A stretch of 64,000 bases of DNA from Lysobacteraceae bacterium (GTDB lineage Bacteria; Pseudomonadota; Gammaproteobacteria; Xanthomonadales; Rhodanobacteraceae), in NCBI GenBank assembly GCA_021372495.1, contig JAJFUF010000038.1, positions 1 to 64,000 of the forward strand, read 5' to 3'. Both the position numbers and the translations under genes were made by a program. Of this stretch, positions 18,622-27,694 are shown one piece after another. Under the pieces are notes generated by a model. That model saw only the letters and a list, made by a program, of their open reading frames with translations. It did not search any database and was not told the DNA's origin. Each line of letters begins with the position of its first letter. Position 1 is the first letter of the stretch.

Positions 18622-18883
18622 CACGTGGCGATTCGCACCCGGCCACCTGAAGCGCGGCAAGATCTGCGGGAGCCGGATTTGCTTGAGTCAGCTCCTTAGA
18701 GTGGCCCTACGCCGGTGTCAGTCGCTGCTGGCGCAGGGCCATACCACTCTTGGGAATTTTGCGATCTTGGGTTCGAAGGACAGGAAGCCATCTCGACCAA
18801 CTGGTGGTCGGCGCTTGGTGCTTCTGGCGCATCCTGCACGTGCTCGCTAAACTCGCCGATGCGTTCACAGGGGGAAGATCACC
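18622..18883 (+). other. structured spacer between peptide B and peptide C genes
   Basis: No gene is convincing here. A branched or interrupted stem can form from 18698 to 18750: AGAGTGG pairs with CCACTCT, CCCT with AGGG, and CGCC with GGCG. It is followed by TGGGAATTTT, so it may be a terminator for peptide B or a processing site that separates B from C. Confidence 0.45.
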
Positions 18884-19180
18884 ATGGCAGACGCAAAGCT
18901 GTCGCGCGAACACGCGCTCGCGCTTCTTCACAAGCTAGGGCATGACGACGAGTTCCGTGCTCGGTTCCAGAAGAACCCTGTCGCGGGGTTGCACGAGGTC
19001 GGAGTCCCGAAGCACACGGTCGCGGCCCTTCCGCCAGAGAGCATTACGGTGGACCAACTGCCCGACAAAGAGAGCTTCCGGCGCCGCCATGAGGAGGTGT
19101 CTCTCAGCACAGCCTCAGAGCACTCTTGCATGGTATTCCCGACTGTGTGGTTTGGCCCTGAAAATCAGGCGCAGAAATAG
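18884..19180 (+). CDS. putative modified peptide C (leader-peptide-like small protein)
   Basis: Product of 98 residues in the same family as A and B. LSREHALALLHKLGHDDEFRARF at residues 6-28 aligns without gaps to peptide B; then LHEVGVP, LPDKESF and the C-terminal motif SCMVFPTVWFGP with Cys82 and Pro86. The tail is short and ends ENQAQK. GGGGA lies about eight bases before the ATG. Its stop is three bases from the stop of the convergent cyclase gene, so the two transcripts must overlap. It has no dehydrogenase of its own and may share copy 2. Confidence 0.72.
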   Translation: MADAKLSREHALALLHKLGHDDEFRARFQKNPVAGLHEVGVPKHTVAALPPESITVDQLPDKESFRRRHEEVSLSTASEHSCMVFPTVWFGPENQAQK

Positions 19181-19183
19181 CAG

Positions 19184-21814
19184 CTAGCCATTCAGCGTTC
19201 TCTCGAGCGCATGGACGCGCTTCGCGACCTCGCCTACGTTCATTGCGGCCTTCCACTCATGCTTGAACGAGTCCAGGGCCGAGCGAGCCATATCCTTCTG
19301 TCCAAGCAACGCCGCATATTCAGCTTGGCTGAGCAAGGCGAGATTGGACTGCGCCATGTTCAGCGGGGTCAGCGTCCAGGTGGCGTTGTATTCGGTATAC
19401 GCCCGCCCACGATGGCTCGCTAGCCACTGCGATTCCGCGAGCGCCTGCGCATTCATGTTGGCCGCCCCGTATGCGTGCATCAACGCGACATGTGTCAGAT
19501 ACAGTTCGGTGCCATCGATAAGAGGCGAGAGTAGCCTGATAGCTTCGCCTGCCCGACCTTCGCGACGCGCGATCTCTGCCCTGCTGATCGTCAGCAAGTT
19601 GGTGAGAAGCGGATACTTGCCGTCACCCTCCCAAGTGCCTATCCGGGTAATCGCATCCTTCGCTTCGGCGACGCTTCCATAGTGCGCAAGCAGGTACGCG
19701 CGTAGGGCATCCTGAGAGCGTATGCCGAGCACCGCACCTTCATCGTCATTCTTGGGAGTCGCGCGCTCCACCACCTTCACAAGGTGGTCAACCTCAGTCG
19801 CGCTCAATCCTTTCAGAGTTTCCATAACCATCCGCACGCTCGCCATGCGCGTGGTTTGGAACTCGCCAAGAGATTGAACCCTGTGCTCCGCATCTTCCAG
19901 CTGGGACCGTGCAGAATCGAACTTACCTTGATCAATCGCCATGGCGATGCGAACGACCGTCGCATCCATGTCGCCGCCGGGGATGCCCGACGTGGTTCCA
20001 TTAGCGACAGCCTCGGTGACCTTGCTGTACTGGCGCTGGGCCGCGTACAACATTGCGACATACTCTCCGCGCGTCCAGCCTTCTGCCACTGCCTGAGCGA
20101 AATGTTTCTCGGCCTCGGTGTAATGCTCTTGACCCAAGGAGACTACCCCGAGCATGAAGTCGCTGGTCACCCGGCCGGGGTTCATGGGCGACGCCGATCG
20201 GCTCAGCGCCGTCTCGGCGGTGTCGAAACGATTCCCATACATCCAGCTGAAATAGCCGTAGCAACCGCTAGCCACGAACAGATCTGGGTACAGTTCCGCG
20301 ACTGTCTTCCATTGCGGGATTGAACTGATCGGCGCTATCGCTGTCGCCTTCCAGGCATCGAGCAGCATGCGATCACGCGAGGCTAGCCGATCTCGATTGG
20401 ACTCAGCGGTCACGAGTTGCTCGATCGCAGCATGGCGCTGATTGATGTCAAGATACGTCCCCGCAAGGTCGAGACGCACTCGCGCAAACTGCGGATCTAG
20501 CTTGAGGGCTTGCTGGTAAAAGGCAATGGCGTCCTGCGTATCACCCACCATCTTTGCTCGCACCGCCAGCGAGTAGGCACGCAACGCATCGAGATTGCTC
20601 GTGGCGACGCGATCCAACGGATAGGAATTCTTGGAAATCGACGCGAGTGTTTCGCCGAGGCGGCCACGCAACTCCTTGCCGACCTCGTCGAGGGAAGCGA
20701 GCAGCGACGACGCACCACTCCCTTCGGCATTTAGCGAGTACACCGTCGCCTGCGATTTGGGATCAATGACCTCCGCCGTCACCCGCAGCTTGCCGTTGAT
20801 CTCCGCCAGCGTCGGCAGCACCAGGGCGCGCGCGCCGTCACGCATCGCGATCTCCGAGCCGACGCCGCGGTCGACCATCGTCTTCGCGGGATCGCGCTCC
20901 ATGCGCTGCAGGGTTTCCTGCACCTTCAGCTCGGGCAGGACGTTGACGTAGCGTGATTGTTCCAGGCTGATGCGCAGCGCGGTTTCGACCGACTGGTCGA
21001 AGGTGCTGTTGCCGGTGAGGTTCTGCAGGTCGCCCACCACCACCCAGTCGCGCGCGGCGAAGGCGAGCGCGGGTTCGCTGCGCGTGGACAGCCAGGCCGG
21101 GATGGCGATGGCGACGGCGAGCATCGCCGCTTCGGCGGCGAGCACGGCGGGGCGGCGCCACCACGGCAGGATGCGCTTGGCGGTGCGGCTGCCGCGTGGG
21201 GCGCGGAAGGTGGAGACGCTCTCTTCGCCGACCTCGTGCACCTCGACGGCTTCGGGCAGGCCCTTGAACAGGTAGCGGCCGAGCGCGCGCCAGCGCACGT
21301 GCGCGGCGCAGTCGCCGAGCTCGCCGTGGGCGCGATGGGCGATGGAGGCGGCGGCGCCGGTCAGCAGGATCTGCCGCGGCTGCGCCAGTTGCGCAAGACG
21401 CGCGGCCATCGGCTTGGCGAGGCCTTCGATCTCGATCGGCTTGGCGCCGCGGGAGACGTCGTCCGGCGAGTTCTCCCACACCACCACGTCGCCCATGTGG
21501 ATGCCGACGCGCGCGCGCACCACCACGCCTTCGGCGGCGCTGAGATGCTTCAGGCCGCGCTGGTAGTCGAGCGCGAAGGCGACGGCGTGGACCGGACGCT
21601 CGAACAGCAGCAGGAAGCCGTCGGTCTTGTCGATCTCGCGACCGTGGTGCTGTTCCAGCAGCGCGCGCGCGAGGCGGTCGTGCTTGCGCACCAGTTGTGC
21701 GGCCGGCTGGTCGCCGAGGCGTTCCACCAGCGCGGTGGAGTCGGCGATGTCGCACACCACGAGGGTGCGCAGCAGCGGCGGGTTGAGGATGCCGGGGGCG
21801 GCGGGAACGTCCAT
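19184..21814 (-). CDS. class III nucleotide cyclase-TPR membrane protein, putative peptide modification system cyclase
   Basis: The 876-residue product starts with a class III cyclase domain (about 1-200): metal-binding Asp22 in VVCDIADST and Asp65 in DKTDGFLLLF, GIHMGDVV, and PMAARLAQLA with the conserved Arg139. The usual transition-state Asn, four residues before that Arg, is Pro135 here, so activity should be tested. A single membrane helix (about 223-243) follows, then a region like integral-membrane signalling ATPases/cyclases (about 250-390) and a TPR-rich C-terminal half to 876, probably periplasmic. AGGAGG precedes the start. It lies next to the peptide cluster, an association I recall from related bacteria. 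Codons after about residue 348 are in clearly less GC-rich DNA. Product nucleotide (cAMP or cGMP) unknown. Confidence 0.82.
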   Translation of the reverse strand: MDVPAAPGILNPPLLRTLVVCDIADSTALVERLGDQPAAQLVRKHDRLARALLEQHHGREIDKTDGFLLLFERPVHAVAFALDYQRGLKHLSAAEGVVVRARVGIHMGDVVVWENSPDDVSRGAKPIEIEGLAKPMAARLAQLAQPRQILLTGAAASIAHRAHGELGDCAAHVRWRALGRYLFKGLPEAVEVHEVGEESVSTFRAPRGSRTAKRILPWWRRPAVLAAEAAMLAVAIAIPAWLSTRSEPALAFAARDWVVVGDLQNLTGNSTFDQSVETALRISLEQSRYVNVLPELKVQETLQRMERDPAKTMVDRGVGSEIAMRDGARALVLPTLAEINGKLRVTAEVIDPKSQATVYSLNAEGSGASSLLASLDEVGKELRGRLGETLASISKNSYPLDRVATSNLDALRAYSLAVRAKMVGDTQDAIAFYQQALKLDPQFARVRLDLAGTYLDINQRHAAIEQLVTAESNRDRLASRDRMLLDAWKATAIAPISSIPQWKTVAELYPDLFVASGCYGYFSWMYGNRFDTAETALSRSASPMNPGRVTSDFMLGVVSLGQEHYTEAEKHFAQAVAEGWTRGEYVAMLYAAQRQYSKVTEAVANGTTSGIPGGDMDATVVRIAMAIDQGKFDSARSQLEDAEHRVQSLGEFQTTRMASVRMVMETLKGLSATEVDHLVKVVERATPKNDDEGAVLGIRSQDALRAYLLAHYGSVAEAKDAITRIGTWEGDGKYPLLTNLLTISRAEIARREGRAGEAIRLLSPLIDGTELYLTHVALMHAYGAANMNAQALAESQWLASHRGRAYTEYNATWTLTPLNMAQSNLALLSQAEYAALLGQKDMARSALDSFKHEWKAAMNVGEVAKRVHALERTLNG

Positions 21815-21888
21815 CTCGCGGTGTCCTCCTGCATGCTCGGCGCGACGTGGTACGAAGGCGCGCCATCTCGCGCATCAGCGCGTCCTTT

Positions 21889-22026
21889 CTTGCCCCCCTC
21901 TCCCCAGCGGGGAGAGGGTTGGGGTGAGGGGGTGCCGTCCGCAGGACGGCCAGTGCCCGAGGACGGAGCGCGCGCTTCGCGCGCCCCCCCTCACCCTTCC
22001 CTCTCCCCGCTGGGGAGAGGGGCAAG
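21889..22026. repeat. inverted pair of CCCTCTCCCC...GGGGAGAGGG repeats
   Basis: Left arm 21889-21932 and right arm about 21985-22026 are near-identical inverted copies, about 42 bases each, and each arm is itself palindromic (CCCTCTCCCC-AGC-GGGGAGAGGG followed by GGGTGAGGG). Between them is a GCCGTCC-GCA-GGACGGC palindrome. The same family appears at 24689 and 57707. It fills the 279-base gap between the cyclase and GGDEF genes, which are on the same strand, so it may uncouple their expression. Confidence 0.85.
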
Positions 22027-22093
22027 TCGTTACGTCCGGCGCGACACGCTTTCATCCATCCCGGCGAAGCGCGGAGGTCGCCGAATATGGCCG

Positions 22094-23128
22094 CTACGGC
22101 AGCACGTGCCAGCCGTCGCCGCCCGAACCTTTCACGTGATAGAGCGCGCAGTCGGCGTCGCTGTACCACACCGACCAGGCGCTCTCGTCGCGGCACAGGC
22201 TGCCGCCGACGCTGACCGTGACCTTGAGGCTGCGCGGCGCGTGCGGGAAGCGCAACTGCCGCGCGGCCTCGCTGATCAGCGCGGCGCGCTCGGCCAGCTC
22301 GCGGCGGTCGCGCACCTGCACCAGCAGGGCGAACTCGTCGCCGCCGAGCCGGCACGGCAGGTCGGCCGCGGCCGAGGCGGCCTGCAGCTCCTGCGCGACC
22401 GCGCGCAGCACGCCGTCGCCGGTGAGGTGGCCGTAGTGGTCGTTGATCTGCTTGAAGTCGTCGAGGTCGACCAGCAGCAGGCCGAACTGGCGCTCGGGGT
22501 CGCGCAGCTCGCCGAGGCGTTCGAGATGGCGATACAGGCCGCGCCGGTTGCACAGACCGGTGAGGTCGTCGGTACGGATCTGGCGCTGGGCGAGGCTGAG
22601 CTGGTCCTGCGTCTGGCGCAGCGAGTCCAGCGTCAGCATCAGGTCCTCGTTGCGGCGGCGCAGGTTGGCGATCAACTGCTGCTCGCTGGCGACCAGGTAG
22701 GCGAACGAGCGGCGCATGAACTGCGCGATCAGCGCGGGCGCCTGCTTCAGCGCGCGCTCGAAGGCGTCCTGGTCGAGCACGTGCAGCACGCACGGCTCGG
22801 TGGCGCTGGCGCTGGCGACGCGCGCGTGGTTGCCGACGAACAGCGCCAGCTCGCCGAAGAACTCGCGCGGGCCGATCAGCTTGTCGGGCAGCTCGCCGCC
22901 GAATTCGAGCAGGATGCGGCCGGACTCGATGACGAACATGGTGCGCCCGTACTCGCCCTTGCGGATGAGGGTCTCGGGCGGCGCCACTTCGCGGCGCGTG
23001 CCGGTGGACGCCAGCAGGGCGAACTCGGCGTCGGACAACTGGCGCGGCAGATTGGGCACGGGCGCGCCGGCCGGCTGCGCTGGCGCAGCCGGAGTTTCAA
23101 CAGCCGTGTCGAACTCCGCCTTGGTCAC
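22094..23128 (-). CDS. diguanylate cyclase with N-terminal cyclic-nucleotide-binding domain
   Basis: The 344-residue product combines a CRP-like cNMP-binding domain (about 28-140; phosphate-binding cassette [18 protein letters not shown]), a short coiled linker (about 148-185) and a GGDEF domain (about 185-340). Catalytic features are intact: [20 protein letters not shown] and the signature GGDEF at 262-266. The RxxD product-inhibition site five residues upstream is not conserved (Ala253 in place of Arg, Asp256 kept), so feedback inhibition by c-di-GMP is unlikely. GTG start at 23128. Transcribed after nothing obvious and upstream of the nucleotide cyclase gene in the same direction; it could sense that cyclase's product. 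Confidence 0.88.
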   Translation of the reverse strand: MTKAEFDTAVETPAAPAQPAGAPVPNLPRQLSDAEFALLASTGTRREVAPPETLIRKGEYGRTMFVIESGRILLEFGGELPDKLIGPREFFGELALFVGNHARVASASATEPCVLHVLDQDAFERALKQAPALIAQFMRRSFAYLVASEQQLIANLRRRNEDLMLTLDSLRQTQDQLSLAQRQIRTDDLTGLCNRRGLYRHLERLGELRDPERQFGLLLVDLDDFKQINDHYGHLTGDGVLRAVAQELQAASAAADLPCRLGGDEFALLVQVRDRRELAERAALISEAARQLRFPHAPRSLKVTVSVGGSLCRDESAWSVWYSDADCALYHVKGSGGDGWHVLP

Positions 23129-23358
23129 GTTCCACCGCCCCCATGCGGCGTCCAGACCGGGTTGGCAGTCTAACAGTCCAAATCACGGGCTGCCATGGCG
23201 GGGGATCGGGGCATGCCGCGGCCGATGCCCGCCCCTGCGGCGCGGGGCGGGCTGGAGCGGGGTCGCTTGCGGGCGAGGAAGCCGACCCCTCGCCGCCCCC
23301 GGCACGCCGGGAGGGGCGAAACGCCCGGCGGTTTGTCGGGGCGACGCCGCGGTCCCGC

Positions 23359-24663
<1,305 letters not shown>

Positions 24664-24688
24664 GGTCCTGGCTCCTGTCGATGCTTGA

Positions 24689-24801
24689 GCCCCTCTCCCA
24701 CCGGGAGAGGGGTTTGGGGTGAGGGCCCGGCGAGGCTGCGCCGTCTCGCGTCGCCCGAACCCTCATCCGTCCTTCGGGCACCTTCTCCCGAGGGAGAAGG
24801 C
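24689..24801. repeat. palindromic repeat pair between aceB and aceA
   Basis: Left unit GCCCCTCTCCC-ACC-GGGAGAGGGG with TTTGGGGTGAGGG (24689-24725) and a related right unit with CACCTTCTCCC-GAG-GGAGAAGG (about 24758-24801). Same family as 21889 and 57707. It lies inside a likely operon. Confidence 0.8.
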
Positions 24802-24824
24802 GTCGGTGCGTGGCGGTCCGACAC

Positions 24825-26456
24825 TTATTCGAGCTGCGCATAGGCGGGCAGGGTGAGGAAGTCCGCGAGCTGCGGCGCGTGGGTCAGCTCGGACAGCAGC
24901 GCGGCGGCGGCGGCGACGCGCGCGGCGCCGGGGATGCCGGCCTCGCGCAGCCGATGCGCCTGCGCGGCGAGCGTGCGGTCGAACAGCGCGAAGTCGATCG
25001 GCGCCTGGTCGGGGAATTCCAGCGCGGCGCCCGCCGGCGTTGCGTCGCCGCGGCGATCGGCGTGGTGCAGCCATTGCCACAACTGCGCGCGCGCGATCTC
25101 GGCGGTGGCGGCGTCCTCCATCAGGTGATGGATCGGCACGCAGCCCTGGCCGTCCAGCCACGCGGCGAGATAGCGCAGCGCGACTTCGACGTTGTTCTCG
25201 AAACCTTCGCGCGTGATCGTGCCGCCGCACGGCGCCAGCAGCGCGTCGCGGGTGACGTGCACGTCCTCGCGCTCGACGTGCAACTGGTTCGGCGTCGGCA
25301 TGTGCGCGTCGAACATCGCGCGCGCCACCGGCACCAGCGCGGGATGCGCGACCCAGGTGCCGTCGTGGCCGGCGCTCACTTCGCGCAGCTTGTCGGCGCG
25401 CACCTTGGCCAGCGCGGCCTCGTTGGCCGCAGGGTCGCCGCCGATCGGGATCTGCGCCGCCATGCCGCCCATCGCGAACGCGCCGCGGCGGTGGCAGGTG
25501 CGGATCAGCCACTCCGAGTAGGTGCGCAGGAACGGCACCGTCATCGTCACCTGGCCGCGCTCGGGCAGCAGGCGGTCGCGGTGGCCGCGCAGCGTCTTGA
25601 TGTAGGAGAAGATGTAATCCCAGCGCCCGCAGTTGAGGCCGACCGCGCGCCGGCGCAGCGCGTAGAGGATCTCGTCCATCTCGAACACGGCGGGCAGCGT
25701 CTCGATCAGCACGGTCGCCTTCATCGCGCCGGCCGGCAGGCCCAGCGCGCGCTCGGCGTGCTCCATCACCGCGTCCCACAGCGCCGCTTCCTCCATCGCC
25801 TGCAGCTTGGGCAGGTAGAAGTACGGGCCGCGGTCGCGCGCGTGCAGGGCGCGGGCGTTGTGGAAGGCGAACAGGGCGAAGTCGAACAGCGCGCCGGCGA
25901 CTTCCTCGCCGGCGACGGTGACGTGGCGCTCGGGCAGGTGCCAGCCGCGCGGACGCACCATCAGCACGGCGGTGCTCGGGTTCAGGCGGTACGCCTTGCC
26001 CTCCGGCGAGCGGTAGTCGATGGTGCCGGCGACCGCGTCGCGCAGGTTGAGCTGGCCGGCGACGAGGTTGTCCCAGGCCGGCGCGGTGGAGTCCTCGAAG
26101 TCGGCCATGAACACCTGCGCGCCGGAGTTCAGCGCGTTGATGATCATCTTGCGGTCGACCGGGCCGGTGATCTCGACGCGGCGGTCGCGCAGCGCGGGGG
26201 GGATCGGCGCGACCGCCCATTCGGCCTCGCGGATCGCGCGGGTGTCGGCGCGGAAGTCGGGTAGGGCGCCGGCGTCGTAGCGCGCCTGGCGCTCGGCGCG
26301 CGCGGCCAGCAGGGCACGGCGACGGGCGTCGAAGCGATGGTGCAGGTCGGCCAGGAAGGCCAGCGCCGGCGGGGTCAGGACGGCTTCGTAGCCGGGCTTC
26401 ATGCGCCCCGCGACCTGCGCGGTCGGGGTCGCGGGCATGTCCATCACGGCGGCCAT
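24825..26456 (-). CDS. aceB: malate synthase A
   Basis: Condenses glyoxylate with acetyl-CoA to malate, completing the glyoxylate shunt with aceA downstream. The 543-residue product matches the A isoform. Signatures include RGWHLPERHVTV, PAVFEMDEILYALRRRAVGLNCGRWDYIFS with the catalytic Glu-Asp region, MAAQIPIGGDP and GHDGTWVAHP. The ATG at 26456 has GGAG about ten bases upstream. The start region faces a divergent LysR-type gene, and a near-consensus promoter is visible (26505-26533). Confidence 0.97.
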   Translation of the reverse strand: MAAVMDMPATPTAQVAGRMKPGYEAVLTPPALAFLADLHHRFDARRRALLAARAERQARYDAGALPDFRADTRAIREAEWAVAPIPPALRDRRVEITGPVDRKMIINALNSGAQVFMADFEDSTAPAWDNLVAGQLNLRDAVAGTIDYRSPEGKAYRLNPSTAVLMVRPRGWHLPERHVTVAGEEVAGALFDFALFAFHNARALHARDRGPYFYLPKLQAMEEAALWDAVMEHAERALGLPAGAMKATVLIETLPAVFEMDEILYALRRRAVGLNCGRWDYIFSYIKTLRGHRDRLLPERGQVTMTVPFLRTYSEWLIRTCHRRGAFAMGGMAAQIPIGGDPAANEAALAKVRADKLREVSAGHDGTWVAHPALVPVARAMFDAHMPTPNQLHVEREDVHVTRDALLAPCGGTITREGFENNVEVALRYLAAWLDGQGCVPIHHLMEDAATAEIARAQLWQWLHHADRRGDATPAGAALEFPDQAPIDFALFDRTLAAQAHRLREAGIPGAARVAAAAALLSELTHAPQLADFLTLPAYAQLE

Positions 26457-26504
26457 GGCGGGTTTCTCCAGCGGATTGCGTGGAGCGCCACCCTAGACCC
26501 GTGA

Positions 26505-26533
26505 TATATAGATTGACAAAATGAATGTTTCAA
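26505..26533 (-). promoter_or_regulatory. sigma70-type promoter for aceB
   Basis: Read on the minus strand: TTGAAA (26533-26528), exactly 17 bases, then TATATA (26510-26505). The -10 lies about 48 bases upstream of the aceB ATG. It is an AT-rich island in GC-rich DNA and overlaps a lone ATTGACA half-site (26512-26518) like those in the adjacent dyad. Confidence 0.7.
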
Positions 26534-26539
26534 AGGAAA

Positions 26540-26558
26540 ACATTGACAGTGTCAATGT
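26540..26558. promoter_or_regulatory. palindromic operator candidate between aceB and lysR
   Basis: ACATTGACA-G-TGTCAATGT is a perfect 9-bp dyad about a central base. It ends 12 bases before the LysR gene start and just upstream of the aceB -35. It is a good candidate for LysR autoregulation and control of aceBA; a further ATTGACA half-site sits at 26512. Confidence 0.65.
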
Positions 26559-26570
26559 GATGCCAAGCCC

Positions 26571-27617
26571 ATGAACGACAAGGCCGAATCAAACGTACGT
26601 TCGACCGAGCGGCACCCCCGCCGCGCAGCCGTCGCGCGCCGCCGCGGTGCCGACCACGGCGACGCCCCGGCGGCGCGCTTCTACTACAAGGGCAATCGCC
26701 ACAAGCAGCTGCGCGCCTTCGTCTACACGGCGCGGCTGGGCACGCTGTCGCGCGCGGCCGAGGCACTGTTCCTGTCGCAACCCTCGGTCAGCCTGCAGAT
26801 CAAGGCGCTGGAGCGGGAACTGGGCACGCAGCTTTTCGAACGCCGCCGCCGGCGCATCGGCCTGACCCGGGCCGGCGAGGCGCTGTACGAGCTGGCCCGG
26901 CCGCTGGTGGAAGGCTGGGAGACGCTGGAGCGCGAGTTCCGCACCCGCCTGCAGGGCATGTCGGCCGGCGAGCTGACCGTCGCCGCCGGCACCTCGACCA
27001 TCCAGTACCTGCTGCCGCCGCTGGTGCAGGCGTTCCGCGCGGCGCATCCGGCCGTGCGCCTCGCGCTGGCCAACGTGACCGGCAAGGACGGCCTCGCCAT
27101 GCTGCGCTCGGACCAGGCCGATTTCGCCGTGGGCTCGATGCTGGACGTGCCGCACGACCTCGCCTACGAGCCGGTCTACCACTTCGACCCGATGCTGATC
27201 ACGCCGCTCGGCCACCCGCTGGCGGCGAAGGCGGAAGTACGCCTGGAGGACCTGTCGCCCTATGGCCTGATCCTGCCGCCGCAGCGCCTGACCACCTACC
27301 GGCTGGTCGACCTGGTGTTCCAGCAGCGCCAGGTGCCGTACCAGGTGGCGATCGAAGTGGGCGGCTGGGAAGTGATCAAGCAGTACGTGGCGATGGGCCT
27401 CGGCATCTCCATCGTCACCGGCATCTGCCTCACCGAGGCCGACCACAGCCGCCTCGCCGTGCGCAACATGCGCCAGTACTTCCCGCAGCGCAGCTACGGC
27501 GTGGTGATGCGCAAGGGCAAGTACCTCACGCCGGAGGCGCGCGCCTTCATCGACCTGATCCGCCCGGGCCTGTTCACCCGGCGCAGCTACGACGAGTCGG
27601 GGCACTCCGAGCGCTGA
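26571..27617 (+). CDS. LysR family transcriptional regulator
   Basis: The 348-residue product has a winged helix-turn-helix at about 44-105 (LRAFVYTARLGTLSRAAEALFLSQPSVSLQIKALERELG) and an effector-binding domain (SAGELTVAAGTSTIQYLLPPLV onwards), CysB/Cbl-like in flavour. About 40 residues precede the HTH, longer than usual; the ATG at 26571 lacks a clear ribosome site, so the true start could be internal. Divergent from aceBA with a palindromic operator candidate between, so it probably regulates the glyoxylate shunt. The effector is not predictable from sequence. Confidence 0.88.
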   Translation: MNDKAESNVRSTERHPRRAAVARRRGADHGDAPAARFYYKGNRHKQLRAFVYTARLGTLSRAAEALFLSQPSVSLQIKALERELGTQLFERRRRRIGLTRAGEALYELARPLVEGWETLEREFRTRLQGMSAGELTVAAGTSTIQYLLPPLVQAFRAAHPAVRLALANVTGKDGLAMLRSDQADFAVGSMLDVPHDLAYEPVYHFDPMLITPLGHPLAAKAEVRLEDLSPYGLILPPQRLTTYRLVDLVFQQRQVPYQVAIEVGGWEVIKQYVAMGLGISIVTGICLTEADHSRLAVRNMRQYFPQRSYGVVMRKGKYLTPEARAFIDLIRPGLFTRRSYDESGHSER

Positions 27618-27662
27618 GCGGGCCTGTCACCGCAGCCGCCGTACTACACTGGCACGGCGGCA

Positions 27663-27683
27663 CCGTAGCGAGTGTCGCTACGG
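27663..27683. promoter_or_regulatory. perfect 9-bp hairpin upstream of lipoprotein gene
   Basis: CCGTAGCGA-GTG-TCGCTACGG, directly followed by the ribosome site GGAAGGGGG and the ATG at 27695. It could be the 3' end of the lysR transcript or shield the ribosome site; it also has the GTAG/CTAC ends of the dispersed repeats. Confidence 0.45.
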
Positions 27684-27694
27684 AAGGGGGAAAT

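Noticed and set aside
18581..18850. 89-residue plus-strand frame overlapping the end of peptide B
   Set aside because: No ribosome site, no similarity to the peptide family, and it crosses the structured spacer.
15355..21814. Peptide locus considered as a mobile element or genomic island with attachment sites
   Set aside because: No integrase, transposase, tRNA or flanking direct repeats are visible; the GC mosaic fits homologous exchange better.
21892..22026. Repeat-rich gap considered as a CRISPR array
   Set aside because: Only two inverted palindromic arms, no regularly spaced direct repeats or unique spacers, and no cas genes in the window.
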